A stretch of 64,000 bases of DNA from Artemisia argyi (taxonomy: Eukaryota > Streptophyta > Magnoliopsida > Asterales > Asteraceae), in NCBI GenBank assembly GCA_030686995.1, contig CM060706.1:146539859-146603858 (forward strand), in the 5' to 3' direction. The position numbers and the translations under genes were made by a program. The notes beneath the pieces are model-generated. The model ran no database searches and was not told the DNA's origin. It worked only from the letters and a program-made list of their open reading frames with translations. Positions 23,002-33,981 of the stretch are shown here, one piece after another. Each line of letters begins with the position of its first letter. Positions within the stretch are counted from its first letter, which is position 1.

Positions 23002-24410
23002 TGATGCGTGGGGTTTGCACCAGGCTTTACCTCTCGAGGGATCTCGAGAAGCTTACAACCCCTACCAGGCAGTGTACCTGATCGTTGTAGTATAGTATAG
23101 TGACAAGTACCGGGGGATTGATCGTTCAGCTAGGAATAGTGTCGCTAGGATTAGAAAACCTAAATACTAGTCTAGAGATGAGAGATGATTCTTTTTGTGT
23201 TTTTATATTTTTTAGAAAGCAAGTAAATATCTCGGGTTTGAAGGATTTGGGCGGAATTAGTTGCTAGTCAACTAACCCAATACTAAGATGCAATCAAAAT
23301 AAAATACTAGAAATGAAAATAAACTAAATTAAACTAAGGTTGTGAGCAATAAGTGGAGAAATTGTGTTTACTTAGATTTCACTACTCCCTAGATATCTTT
23401 TACACGTTAATTACTTGTTATAGTTGCGTGGATGACGGATTGTATTCCTTAATACCATTTATGGGGTGGCGTACTTAACTCCCCAATCCTATGAGTGCCT
23501 ACTTCACTCCTATGTCGAGCCGGCTAAGAAGCTCCTAACATGGGATCATTAAAATTTACTCATGCATTAAATACAACCAATAAAACCTAGTACACATCGG
23601 TTCATGTTTCCTAAGACGTTCAAGCGTGTTACCATTTGGAGATCTGCCAGTTTTCTTAAGCCTAACATTGAAATCATTCATCCAATACAACCATAAACAA
23701 GTAATCAACACATAATCAACATCTAGGTTTCATTAGATCTAAGCAAACACAAGATAAATCTAGCCTAGCATGGTGGAATCAAGACAAGCACAAGATATAG
23801 ACAACCAACACATAGACATATTGATTGATTTAGAAGAACACTTATCTCAATTACACATGTAAGGGTTCAAGGGCTGAAAACCCTTGAAAAACCTGTAAAA
23901 TTCGTATATGGTTCGGCCTTAGGGTTTCTCCAAACTTGTTCTTCTTTATGAATGAAAATTAGAAAACTATATATAGAAAATAGAGGCTGACGGCGTCAAG
24001 AACAACCTTGTGACGCCGTCATCTCGCCGCCAAAAGAATCCTCGGACTGCCTTGATCTACATCTGACGCCGTCATGTATTAAGTTTTTCCTTGCCGTCAC
24101 GTATTTAACTCTTGACGCTCTTCCTTGTGACGCCTTCATTTCTGTACTGGGCCGTCATGCTTTTTACTCTTGACGCCGCCAGGATAATGTTCTTGACGCC
24201 GTCACACACTGTTCCCAGCTTGGAAAATTAAGTCTTTGGCGTTTTCTTCACTTTTATGCTCCAAAAATGTCCGAATTGCTTCTTTTTCCAGATTTCACTC
24301 CCAAAGTACCTAAAATCACAAAAGGAACGATTTAGGGCAATATTTGATCAAATAAATTCAATTCCGGGCTTAAATGACCCCCTAAAAGTGGTTTATTTTT
24401 CGCCTCATCA
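23002..24410 (-). mobile_element. 3' LTR of the gypsy-type element (1409 bp)
   Basis: Element sense runs from TGATGAGGCG (24410) to CATCA (23002). It carries the TGACG cluster (about 23985-24210), a TATA box near 23970 and the tRNA-Asp-complementary stretch (23082-23109). Confidence 0.92.
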
Positions 24411-25016
24411 TATACCCTTACACTTGAGATTTGCTTCTCCTCAAGCAAATGCGCTTTTATTCTACTCAAAATACAAGTTAGGGGTCATTTAACACTAATA
24501 TAAAAGTAATTACAACAAATAATCGTTCCACTAAAGACCAAAGACAAGCACGGAGGTCATATACTAGCACCTCACAAATAGTGTTTAGATACTCACATCT
24601 CTTGGGTGTAATAAAGTATAAATTAGAATGTGGAAACGAAAGATATCTCTCACTACCTGTCATAGCAAAATAGATTACCATAGGCTTGGGAAAGGATCAA
24701 ACCTCCACCACATGGCGTAAGCACCTAGGATAAACTATCAAAGAGGTCTTTTAATGGGTTGTAACGTTTGGTGTAGGGACATGAAATACACGGTTTTGTT
24801 GGATATAGGCAGTCTTTATTGGTGGCGAGTTAACAATCTTGGTTAATTACATGTACAATATGGCGTTGCTAAGCCAAGACTAGACTCGACTTAAGCTAAT
24901 AAATGAAAGATAACAAAAACATAAAACAAACATAGAATGAAAAGGGATGGTAGTCTGTATGTTTTTTTCTCTTTTCTTTTTTTCTATTTTTTTTCTTTTC
25001 TTTTTCTTGTTTTTTC

Positions 25017-25055
<39 letters not shown>

Positions 25056-26894
25056 ATACACTCTCACCCTACCATCCAAAATAATACATTATAGGGAATG
25101 AACATTCCCCTTACACTTGAATTTTTACATACTTTACAATAACTATTCTAATGACTCGAATTAAGAAAATCAAAACACTTGGAGTACTTTTAAGATTAAC
25201 GCACATACGGGGGGTAATAATATGATGTTCTTCCCCATTACTCCATAAAATAAGTACTTTACCCATGAGTCCCAATCGTCCCAAAACAATATGTACAAGG
25301 ATATGACTCGACTTAACAACCATGTAATCAATTAGATAGTTAACTTAGGGTTTAACAAATAACAATAATGCACTAAAGATGAGTGCATACACGGAAGGCT
25401 AAGGCGATTTGGGTGTACATTTAAGTGGTGTGTAACAAATTCTTCCTTTAAGTAAGATGCTTAAAGTTAGAAACAAAAAGATAGGCTCGGAGGGGTGTAC
25501 TAGGGGTTTCGTGTACTAAAATTGAGTACAACGCTAAGGGTGTGGGGAAAATTAATTGAATTAACTAGCCAAGTAATATGACTTAAATGGTCAAGTAATT
25601 ATGATACGGGTTTAACACAAGGGTGATCCTAATGCCTCTTATCATGTAGTAAATCCTACTACACGAATGTAGTCTCACTAGCGGTCTCGGGATGCATCAC
25701 TAACGCAGGTTCTAGAATCTAAATGCTACCGGTACACTCCTAAGCAATAATAGTAAATGCTTTTCCAATCAAATCTAAAGGCGAACCTCACATATTTGGG
25801 TGGAAAATTTTTCTGAAAGTACGGTTATGTGCTAGTCATACAATCTCCTATCCATGAGACGCTTGCTATGGCTAAATTTTCACTCCTAAATGTTGTAAAA
25901 AAATTTAAATTTGACGCTAAAATTGCGCTAACAAGTATTTCTCATAGTTTTATTACACATCTACTATTAGACAAACAAACTCAAACGAAAGTGTATATGT
26001 AAGGTATCATCATTTTACCCTCCCCTTACACTTAGGATGAACATTGTCCCCAATGTTCAAGTAAAGAATGTAAAAGTGAAATAAGTAAAAAGAATGAAAT
26101 CAAATACTCCCCTGATTCGCTCGGTATGGATAATAAGGTGGCCAGGTTAGATCTTCCTTCAAGAAAATGAACAATCAAAGCTTCCCTTCCAGAATATAAG
26201 TCATCTTTTTGTCAAACATAACCTGTAAATCCTGAGAAAACAAACAAGACAACCTCGCATAAAATCAGAGGCAATCTACATAAGTTACTAAATCCTAGAA
26301 ACCAAAATAAGATATAATGCTTGTGGAATGAAGTTTGCAGATTTCCTGGAGATTATAAAACTTAATAATTCAACAAAAACTTTAAGACTCCGTTAGAAAA
26401 ACAAAACTAGCAAAATTTCCAGATTTTTATACTTGACGCCGTCAGGAGTTTCTTCCTAACGCCGTCAGAAGTGATCTGCAGAAATCCTTACGTTAAGTTT
26501 TAGGAAAATTTCTGGAAAACTTATTTTCTACTTCCTGGAAAATCCTGCAAAACATCATTATGACTCGATACAAGCATTTGACTCTAACAAATACGAATAT
26601 ACATGTTCATTTAATATTATTGTGGATCATGCTCAATTTCGTTCTTAGAAAACAAATTTAGATTTCCCTTACACTTAGCTTTTGCAAAATACCTTTATAT
26701 GTAGTTAAGACGAAGTTAAAAACAAAATAAAGCATTTTCACAATTTACTTTGAAACATGAGCCACAAACAACAAAAATAAAACATGCATACAGAAACAAA
26801 TAAAATCAAATAAACAAACAAACAAATAAATAAAGATTGGGTTGCCTCCCAATAAGCGCTTGTTTTTGTTCGAGTCACGAGCCTGACTCTACCC
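24411..26894 (-). other. 3' non-coding region of the gypsy-type element
   Basis: No ORF is supported. It contains a T/C-rich tract ending in T35 (25019-25053), which is purine-rich on the element strand. The stretch from about 25190 to 26880 is homologous to 43896-45590 of the other family member. Two TGACGCCGTCA-like sites also occur at about 26434-26467. Confidence 0.75.
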
Positions 26895-28202
26895 TTATTT
26901 AACGGAAATAGGGGAGGTTTTCCCTACACTTAGGATTAAGTGCGGGTGGAAGTAGCGATACACACCCTTAGGGTGGAAATATGTCTTGTGAGGAAAGTGT
27001 GGTGGATGAATTATATGCTCAAAGGGGTGTGCTCCTATCATAATAACCTTACCTAATTCAATCGGGTTAGTGGGTGGATTAAGATTTTCTCCTAGAAAGG
27101 GATCATTTTCTATTAACTTCGAAAGATTACAAGTTGGGGATCCATCTTGACCTAATAAACCCGGTTTAAACCCATAATGTTTCTTGTGATCAAACATAAA
27201 TGGGTGATGTAAACAGGTAAGGTCATTTTCCACTCCTATATTGGTTTCCTCTCTACAAGGCTTAGAGTCCACTACCTTTATCCTAAGACTACCCGGACTA
27301 TATGGTTTGATGGGTGGATCGGGACCTATTTCAATTCCTAAATTTTCATCCAAGGGTGGAAGATTAGGTAACGGTTTTGGTTCAGGCTCCTGTTCATTAA
27401 AACTAGGAACTTCCCAAGAACTAAGAGTAAGGTTATCATTATAAGTATTCAAACCTATATCCTCTAGTTGTGTTTGGTTCAAAGGTTCGACCTCTATTGG
27501 GGTTCCTAAAGTCTTTTCTACTTCATCCGAATAAGTCACGGGCGTTGTGTATGCCTCAAATGATGGTAGGACTTGTGGGGTATTTAGCGGGCTTATGTTA
27601 CTTACTTCATCGTTCCTTGTGTCAAGACCACCTATATCCTCAACATGTGTTTTATTATAATCCAACCCTAACATTTTCCCAAGTATCCCAAGTGCTTCTC
27701 TAGGCATCTCAACTTCTATATCCGAATCATAAGGATCATCCTCAATATTATGACTACTATATACAAATTGCCCAAAAGATTCATCATCTGTTTCTTGAGA
27801 TTCATCATCATCGATCATAAAACCTAGGTCTTTTTGATCAATGTGATCATGTTCGGCTACATCCTCCATCACATCAAGGTCACCTATGTGTTCATCCTGT
27901 ATTATGGTAGGGCCTAACTATGACATGCAGCTAGGTGGCTCATACGAAACTATCCTAGGTGAAGGCTCATATGGTGCATAGGTTTCACTAAGTGAGGCCT
28001 TTTCAGGGGTTGATGGAGCTCCTAAGGTGAATTCTTTAAAAGTCTTACGCACTTGGCCTCTTTTCTCAAGGTACTCAATAAAATCAATATAAGATCCTGT
28101 CCGCCTCATTTCATTCGTCCATCTTGGTATATCCAAACTGGTGTAATTATATTTTTTCTGGTAAAACTCTAGTGTCGGACTTGGTGGATTCACGTTCTCC
28201 AT
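26895..28202 (-). pseudogene. acidic ORF of unknown function in the gypsy-type element
   Basis: A frame of about 430 codons from the ATG at 28202 is broken only by a TAG at 27918-27920; both halves are in the same phase. The N-terminal part contains a Tyr-rich segment and EYLEKRGQVRKTFKEFTLG. The rest is rich in Asp, Glu and Pro, with several GxxxxDxR-like patches and no zinc knuckle. I do not recognise it as gag, protease, integrase or envelope. It begins at the same place in the leader as gag does in the related element at 43896-49803, and near-identical leader sequence precedes both. An upstream in-frame ATG at 28250 is possible but the leader match favours 28202. It could be a gag too diverged to see, or captured coding sequence. 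Confidence 0.6.
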
Positions 28203-28360
28203 AATGGTGAACGGAAGAGTCAATGGAATGGTTTTTACGAACAAAGACACAAAGAAAAGATAGACTAAAGAAAACCTAAAAATAAAAATAAAATCTTACT
28301 AGAAAGGAATCTAGCAAGTAGACCTAATAAAAAGAAATCCTAACCTAGACAATAACTATT

Positions 28361-28378
28361 CCCCGGGCTGCGGCGCCA
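28361..28378 (-). promoter_or_regulatory. primer-binding site, tRNA-Asp type
   Basis: On the minus strand TGGCGCCG follows the 5' LTR after six bases and is continued by CAGCCCGGGGA. The complement of the plant tRNA-Asp 3' end starts TGGCGCCGTTGCCGGGGA, so the first eight bases match and the rest matches with a small bulge. Athila-type elements use this tRNA. Confidence 0.75.
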
Positions 28379-28384
28379 AAAACT

Positions 28385-29793
28385 TGATGTGTGGGGTTTG
28401 CACCAGGCTTTACCTCTCGAGGGATCTCGAGAAGCTTACAACCCCCACCAGGCAGTGTACCTGATCGTTGTAGTATAGTATAGTGACAAGTACCGGGGGA
28501 TTGATCGTTCAGCTAGGAATAGTGTCGCAAGAATTAGAAAACCTAAATATTAGTCTAGAGATGAGAGATGATTCTTTTTGTGTTTTTATATTTTTTAGAA
28601 AGTAAGTAAATATCTCGGGTTTGAAGGATTTGGGCGGAATTAGTTGCTAGTCAACTAACCAAATACTAAGATGCAATCAAAATAAAATACTAGAAATGAA
28701 AATAAACTAAATTAAACTAAGGTTGTGAGCAATAAGTGGATAAATTGTGTTTACTTAGATTTCACTACTCCCTAGATATCTTTTACACGTTAATTACTTG
28801 TTATAGTTGCGTGGATGATGGATTGTATTCCTTAATACCATTCATGGGGTGGCGTACTTAACTCCCCAATCCTATGAGTGCCTACTTCACTCCTATGTCG
28901 AGCCAGCTAAGAAGCTCCTAACATGGGATCATTAGAATTTACTCATGCATTAAATACAACCAATAAAACCTAGTACACATCGGTTCATGTTTCCTAAGAC
29001 GTTCAAGCATGTTACCATTTGGAGATCTGCCAGTTTCCTTAAGCCTAACATTGAAATCATTCATCCAATACAACCATAAACAAGTAATCAACACATAATC
29101 AACATCTAGGTTTCATTAGATCTAAGCAAACACAAGATAAATCTAGCCTAGCATGGTGGAATCAAGACAAGCACAAGATATAGACAACCAACACATAGAC
29201 ATATTGATTGAATTAGAAGAACACTTATCTCAATTATACATGTAAGGGTTCAAGGGCTGACAACCCTTGAAAAACCTGCAAAATTCGTATATGGTTCGGC
29301 CTTAGGGTTTCTCCAAACGTGTTCTTCTTAATGAATGAAAATTAGAAAACTATATATAGAAAATAGAGGCTGACGGCGTCAAGAACAACCTTGTGATGCC
29401 GTCATCTCGCCGCCAAAAGAATCCTCGGACTGCCTTGATCTACATCTGACGCAGTCATGTATTAAGTTTTTCCAGGCCGTCACGTATTTAACTCTTGACG
29501 CTCTTCCTTGTGACGCCTTCATTTCTGTACTGGGCCGTCATGCTTTTTACTCTTGACGCCGTCAGGATAATGCTCTTGACGCCGTCACACACTGTTCCCA
29601 GCTTGGAAAATTAAGTCTTTGGCGTTTTCTTCACTTTTATGCTCCAAAAACGTTCGAATTGCTTCATTTTCCAGATTTCACTTCCAAAGTACCTAAAATC
29701 ACAAAAGGAACGATTTAGGGCAATATTTGATCAAATAAATTCAATTCCGGGCTTAAATGACCCCCTAAAAGTGGTTCATTTTTCGCCTCATCA
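28385..29793 (-). mobile_element. 5' LTR of the gypsy-type element (1409 bp)
   Basis: TATA box at 29351-29358 (minus strand), with TGACG palindromes at about 29370-29590 upstream of it. The tRNA-Asp-complementary stretch at 28465-28492 lies in U5, 80 bases from the LTR end next to the primer site. Confidence 0.93.
28465..28492 (+). other. tRNA-Asp 5'-half-like sequence in U5
   Basis: TCGTTGTAGTATAG, then a 5-base duplication TATAG, then TGACAAGTA. Plant tRNA-Asp(GUC) begins (from general knowledge) GTCGTTGTAGTATAGTGGTAAGTA. Identical 28-base copies lie at 23082-23109 and 48438-48465 and, reverse-complemented, at 21791-21818. It is antisense to the element, so the element RNA is complementary to the tRNA. 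It is not a tRNA gene: there is no anticodon arm and no B box. Confidence 0.65.
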
Positions 29794-29797
29794 ACAA

Positions 29798-29809
29798 GCT
29801 CTGATACCA
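29798..29809 (-). promoter_or_regulatory. primer-binding site of the minus-strand copia, initiator tRNA-Met
   Basis: The minus strand reads TGGTATCAGAGC, exactly the usual plant copia primer site, two bases after the 5' LTR. The ACAAG target duplication of the gypsy-type element overlaps its last base. Confidence 0.92.
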
Positions 29810-29811
29810 CT

Positions 29812-30344
29812 TGTTGGATCGATATACTCTGATCAAACTACTTTGTAGCTTGTAAGATTTTTAACTATATTGAGTAAACTCAAAACTATTAATATTGAAA
29901 CACTGTTTTGACCTTGTAAAGTATGCGGAATCTATTAACACAAAGCTTAAAAAGAACTTTTATATTAAATCAAACTTGAACCTGCTTGATTACACAGATT
30001 CACTAACAATCCCTAACTTGATTAATATCGACTTGTAAAACTCTAAGACTGTTAGAAACTTCGACCAAAACTTATATCCTTAATACCATCATAAGGCTCC
30101 TTATATAGATAACCTTAAGTCGGTTTACATTATCTACTTGAACGACAAGTAATTATCCCTAACTAATTCTAGAATATTCATACAATATTACATAATAATC
30201 CTTTAATTAGTATTGCACTTAAGTCCTTTTTCTTCGATGTACTTTGAATAATCTTCAATAAACAGCAGTACTTTGACTTTGATCAGCATGTTAACAATTG
30301 AGCAGTACTTTGACATAGCAGTACTTTGACTTTATATCCCAACA
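29812..30344 (-). mobile_element. 5' LTR of the minus-strand copia (533 bp)
   Basis: Minus strand TGTTGGGATA...GATCCAACA: perfect TGTTGG/CCAACA termini, primer site immediately after. U3 carries three exact copies of TCAAAGTACTGCT (30264-30276, 30301-30313 and 30317-30329, minus strand). The flanking GTGTG (30345-30349) should be repeated at the missing left end. Confidence 0.9.
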
Positions 30345-31848
30345 GTGTGTCTGGGATCCTAATGTTTTTCATAAGAGTAGTGCTACTGTGTCTGATTATT
30401 TTATCATGGTTCGTGGTGTGTGGCGGAAAAATAGTAGGGATGTCCTTTTTATCATGGTATATGCTCCTCATGATGCAAAAGAAAAATTTATGCTATGGGA
30501 TTATTTGACGTCTGAGATTAGTAGATGGAATGGGGAAGTGGTTGTAATGGGTGATTTTAATGAGGTTCGGTATAGCTCAGATAAGTTTGGTTTTTAATGT
30601 TCAAGGAGCTAATGTGTTTAATTCTTTTATCTCTAATGCTGGATTGGTGGAGGTGTCGTTAGGAGGTTGTTCTTTCACGTGGTGCCACAAATCAGCGATG
30701 AAAATGAGCAAGCTGGACCGGTTTCTTGTGGTTGATAACGTTCTTAATATTTTTCCTTATATTTCTGCTATTTCTCTGGAACGGTATTTGTCGGACCATC
30801 GGCCTATTCTCCTCCGTGAACACCATGTAGATTATGGTCCGACTCCATTCAGATTTTTTCATTATTGGTGTGAAGTGGATGGTTTCAGTAAATTAGTGGA
30901 GGATGCATGGATGGAAAGCCCGAATATTGCATCCAATGCGATGGTTAGTTTCATGGGAAAGCTCAAATATCTTAAAATTATGATTCGGGAATGGAATAAA
31001 ACTAACATGGTAAGCTGGAAAAACGTTAAAGATAAATTCAAGGCTGATCTTGAGGTTGTGGAGGGTATCATCGACAGTGGGAAAGGTAATGAGGAGATTG
31101 TGTTAAAAGGAACAGAGCTTGTGAAGAATATCCAATAGTTAGATAAACTCAATTCGCTTGAGATGGCTCAAAAGGCAAAAGTTAAATGGGCTATCGAAGG
31201 TGATGAGAATTCGAGTTTTTTTCATGGTATTCTTAGTAAAAAAAATGCAATGTTTTATCTGTTCGTGGAATAATGGTTGATGGTGTTTGGATTGATGACC
31301 CGAGGTTAGTAAAACGCGAGTTTTTGTTGCATTTTAGTAGTAGATTTTCTAAACCTGATGTGATGCGCACTCGTATTCAATCAAGTTATTCGAAGAGATT
31401 AACGATGGAACAACAGAATGAGCTGGAAAATGAGGTTTCTAACGAGGAAATTAAGCGGGCAGTGTGGGATTGTAGTATGGAGAAAGCTCTTGGTCCGGAT
31501 GGATTTACTTTTCGATTTTATCGTCATTTTTGGTATCTTATTCAGAATGATGTGTACAATGCTGTTAAGTATTTTTTCAGGCATGGAGAGATTCCGAAAG
31601 GTTGTAATTCTAACTTTATTGCTCTAATTCCAAAAATCCCGGATGCGAATCTGGTTAAAGATTTTCGCCCTATAAGCCTTATAGGGAGTTTGTATAAAAT
31701 TATTGCTAAAATTCTGGCTAATCGCCTTGTTGTTAAGCTGGGGGATATCGTTAACAAGGTGCAATCCGCTTTTATTGCGGATAGACAGATTTTAGACGGT
31801 CCGATTATTCTTGATGAATTGATACAATGGTGCAAGAGAAAGAAGAAT
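30345..31848 (+). pseudogene. LINE ORF2, endonuclease and N-terminal reverse transcriptase
   Basis: The AP-type endonuclease part shows VVVMGDFNEVR (about 30540-30570), the S-x-LDRFLV and SDHRPI motifs (about 30705-30810). The reverse transcriptase begins with KALGPDGFTF (about 31485), FRPISLIGS (about 31660) and QSAFIADRQILDG (about 31765). Breaks: a frameshift near 30590 just after the DFNE motif, TAG at 31136-31138, and a frameshift in an A8 run at about 31236-31243. The frame is cut by the giant-LTR element at 31848/31849 and resumes at 41913. Confidence 0.9.
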
Positions 31849-32910
31849 TGTAACAATTCGCATTTTCAGGTTACTATCCAATCCCGAATTTTTACTATTC
31901 ACTTTCACTATTCATTTCCGAATTTTTTTATTTCATATTCTCGTGTGATAAATCATTTCCATGATAAAATAAAAGTTTGACACTCATCAGATCATTTTCG
32001 CGAAAGTTATTAAGAAACTACACGTTTGGGTTAGGCGTTGTTTAAAAACCCTACGCACAACAAAAACCAACCGCGTCAATTTTTCCCGCATCAGATAAAT
32101 GTTTGGTACACTCATGATTAATTAGAGAATTACATGACTAGGAAAAATGTTACCAAATAGACCCTGGGCCGTAAGAAACAAAAAATTTACGTTTTAAGCA
32201 CTTTTGCTTAGCCGTAACCTTAGCCTATACCTGCACCGCATTATCTGAGACGATTTGAGTTTTCATATTTTTGGAAAAGTCAACATATTTTCCTTCCTCC
32301 TTTGACTAAAAATCACTCCTTGATTTTATAAATCATTTCTTGATTTTTAGGCTTACGGTTTTATGTCTAAAAGACATTAAATACCAACCGACACTAGACT
32401 GAGCCCAGTCTAGACATTATAAGTCATTATAATTCATTATTATCCTATTAGAAAAGTAACATTTTACTTTTCTCAATTCTACACAATATTCGTACGTTTT
32501 ACGTATTACGCGTTTTAGACCCGTGTTTCCAGTTTTAGCAGGGTTTAAGCACCCCAATGGAACCTACCACTCATTTTATATTTTTTTATGGAGTATATTG
32601 ACAAGTTTAGTCATTCTTTCAAGTTTCACATTTTTACGATACCCAGTTTTACGTTTCGTGACTTAACGACTTATAGTTAGCGATTAACGAGCCCAAAACT
32701 CACCCCGTAAAAGCATGATAATGCAAGAAACTTATCTAGTCATCCAAGATAATCATATGGTCGAAATTTTAAGAGGTGTCACCAAGACACTTGGTGTCTT
32801 GGTGATAAATCAAGTATAGGATTCATACATATGTTCAAACTTCCTTAGGAAGCCTTGCAAAATATCTAGGAATTAACCTCCTCATTATCCTTTATAAACA
32901 AACTCTTATT

Positions 32911-33603
32911 TACGGATGAGCATGGTTCTGGAACCGTTTGGAACCGGAACCGGAACCGGTGGATCCGAGAACCATTTTTTTTAAAGTGGGAACCGAGAAC
33001 CGAACTGAATATAGTTTTTGGTTCCAGTTCTGGTTCCGGTTCCGGTTCCAGTTCTTTTGGATCTACCCGTATAGGAACCGCTTCTCTATAGAGCTAATAA
33101 AAAACACAAAAAAATAAACTTTTTAAGAACTTGCAACCACTTACGTTTAAGAAAATAACAATTAACAACTAAACCATAAACTCGAATAGTCAATCATTCT
33201 ATAGTTACTTTCACTTGTTCATATTTTAACAAAACAATAATGCATAATAATCCGGAAAACAAAACAAAATAACTTAAAACTTTGTTCATATCTGTTAGGT
33301 AAAGTATAAATAAAACTATAAGTGCTACGTCATGATCATGTGGTTATGTGACGATGATATATAATAAATTATGTATTAATAAAAGTGCCAGCAAGTTATA
33401 GCATGATGAACATGTAAAAACTAATCGAATGCAAATAAAAATAAAATATAAACTTACTTGCATTATCTAGATAATGATGAATGATCTTGGAATATTATTA
33501 GGTTTAAATTAATTATTGATTTGTGGATGTTTCAGTGAATTAAAGATTAGGGTTTTGAGTATTTGGCTTGATGGCTAGTAATTTTCTTTTCTATTTTTTA
33601 ATA

Positions 33604-33692
<89 letters not shown>

Positions 33693-33694
33693 CA

Positions 33695-33735
<41 letters not shown>

Positions 33736-33981
33736 TATGATACGTAGGATTTTATTAATATTTTGATAAGTAAAAAAAAATTACATATTTTTATAATTAT
33801 TGGATCTTTGGTTCCGGAACCAAGAACCGGTGGAACCGATCCGAACCGACCCAAGAACCAAAAAATCTCAAAATCAAGAACTGAAACTGGAACCACTGGT
33901 TCTGGTTCCGGTTTGGTTCTTCATGGTTCCGGTCCGGTTCTTAGTCCGGTTCTGGTTCTTTGGTTCATTTGCTCATCCCTA
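32911..33981. mobile_element. hAT-like MITE (1071 bp) with GGTTCC-rich subterminal repeats
   Basis: Terminal repeats TACGGATGAGCA (left) and TAGGGATGAGCA (right, reversed) match at 11 of 12. Flanks CTCTTATT (32903-32910) and CTATTATT (33982-33989) fit an 8-base target duplication with one mismatch. The other LTR has the empty site (CTCTTATTTCTCTTCC), which proves insertion. Both ends are packed with GGAACC/GGTTCC repeats in inverted orientation. There is no transposase. Confidence 0.9.
33603..33735 (+). repeat. (ATT)n microsatellite inside the MITE
   Basis: About 44 trinucleotide units with one CATCATC-type interruption near 33691. Confidence 0.97.

Larger units (their letters stand above)
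23002..29793 (-). mobile_element. non-autonomous gypsy-type element with novel ORF, complete
   Basis: Two 1409-bp LTRs (23002-24410 and 28385-29793) flank 3974 bases. The target duplication ACAAG is perfect (22997-23001 and 29794-29798). The primer site for tRNA-Asp (28361-28378) next to the right LTR sets the minus orientation. There is no gag, protease, reverse transcriptase or integrase; instead there is one disrupted acidic ORF (28202-26895). The LTRs differ at 6 of the first 240 bases (about 2.5%). LTRs, leader and 3' region are shared with the gag-protease element at 43896-49803. Confidence 0.93.
11160..30344 (-). mobile_element. minus-strand Ty1/copia retrotransposon with three nested insertions
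   Basis: Read on the minus strand: 5' LTR (30344-29812), initiator-Met primer site, gag (22936 down to 18649, interrupted), protease to RNase H (15100-11470), then purine tracts at 11451-11460 and 11420-11429. No 3' LTR is seen before the plus-strand copia begins. It probably lies left of the window, the plus-strand copia having inserted into this element's 3' region. The family differs from the plus-strand copia: a shorter gag, two knuckles and a different LTR. Coding parts have several stops and one indel. Confidence 0.85.

Noticed and set aside
23082..23109. tRNA-Asp gene in the LTR
   Set aside because: Only the 5' quarter to third matches; there is no anticodon arm, no T arm and no B box. 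It is recorded as a tRNA-complementary stretch.
31399..31856. Minus-strand ORFs across the LINE reverse transcriptase
   Set aside because: Shadows of the plus-strand coding frame.
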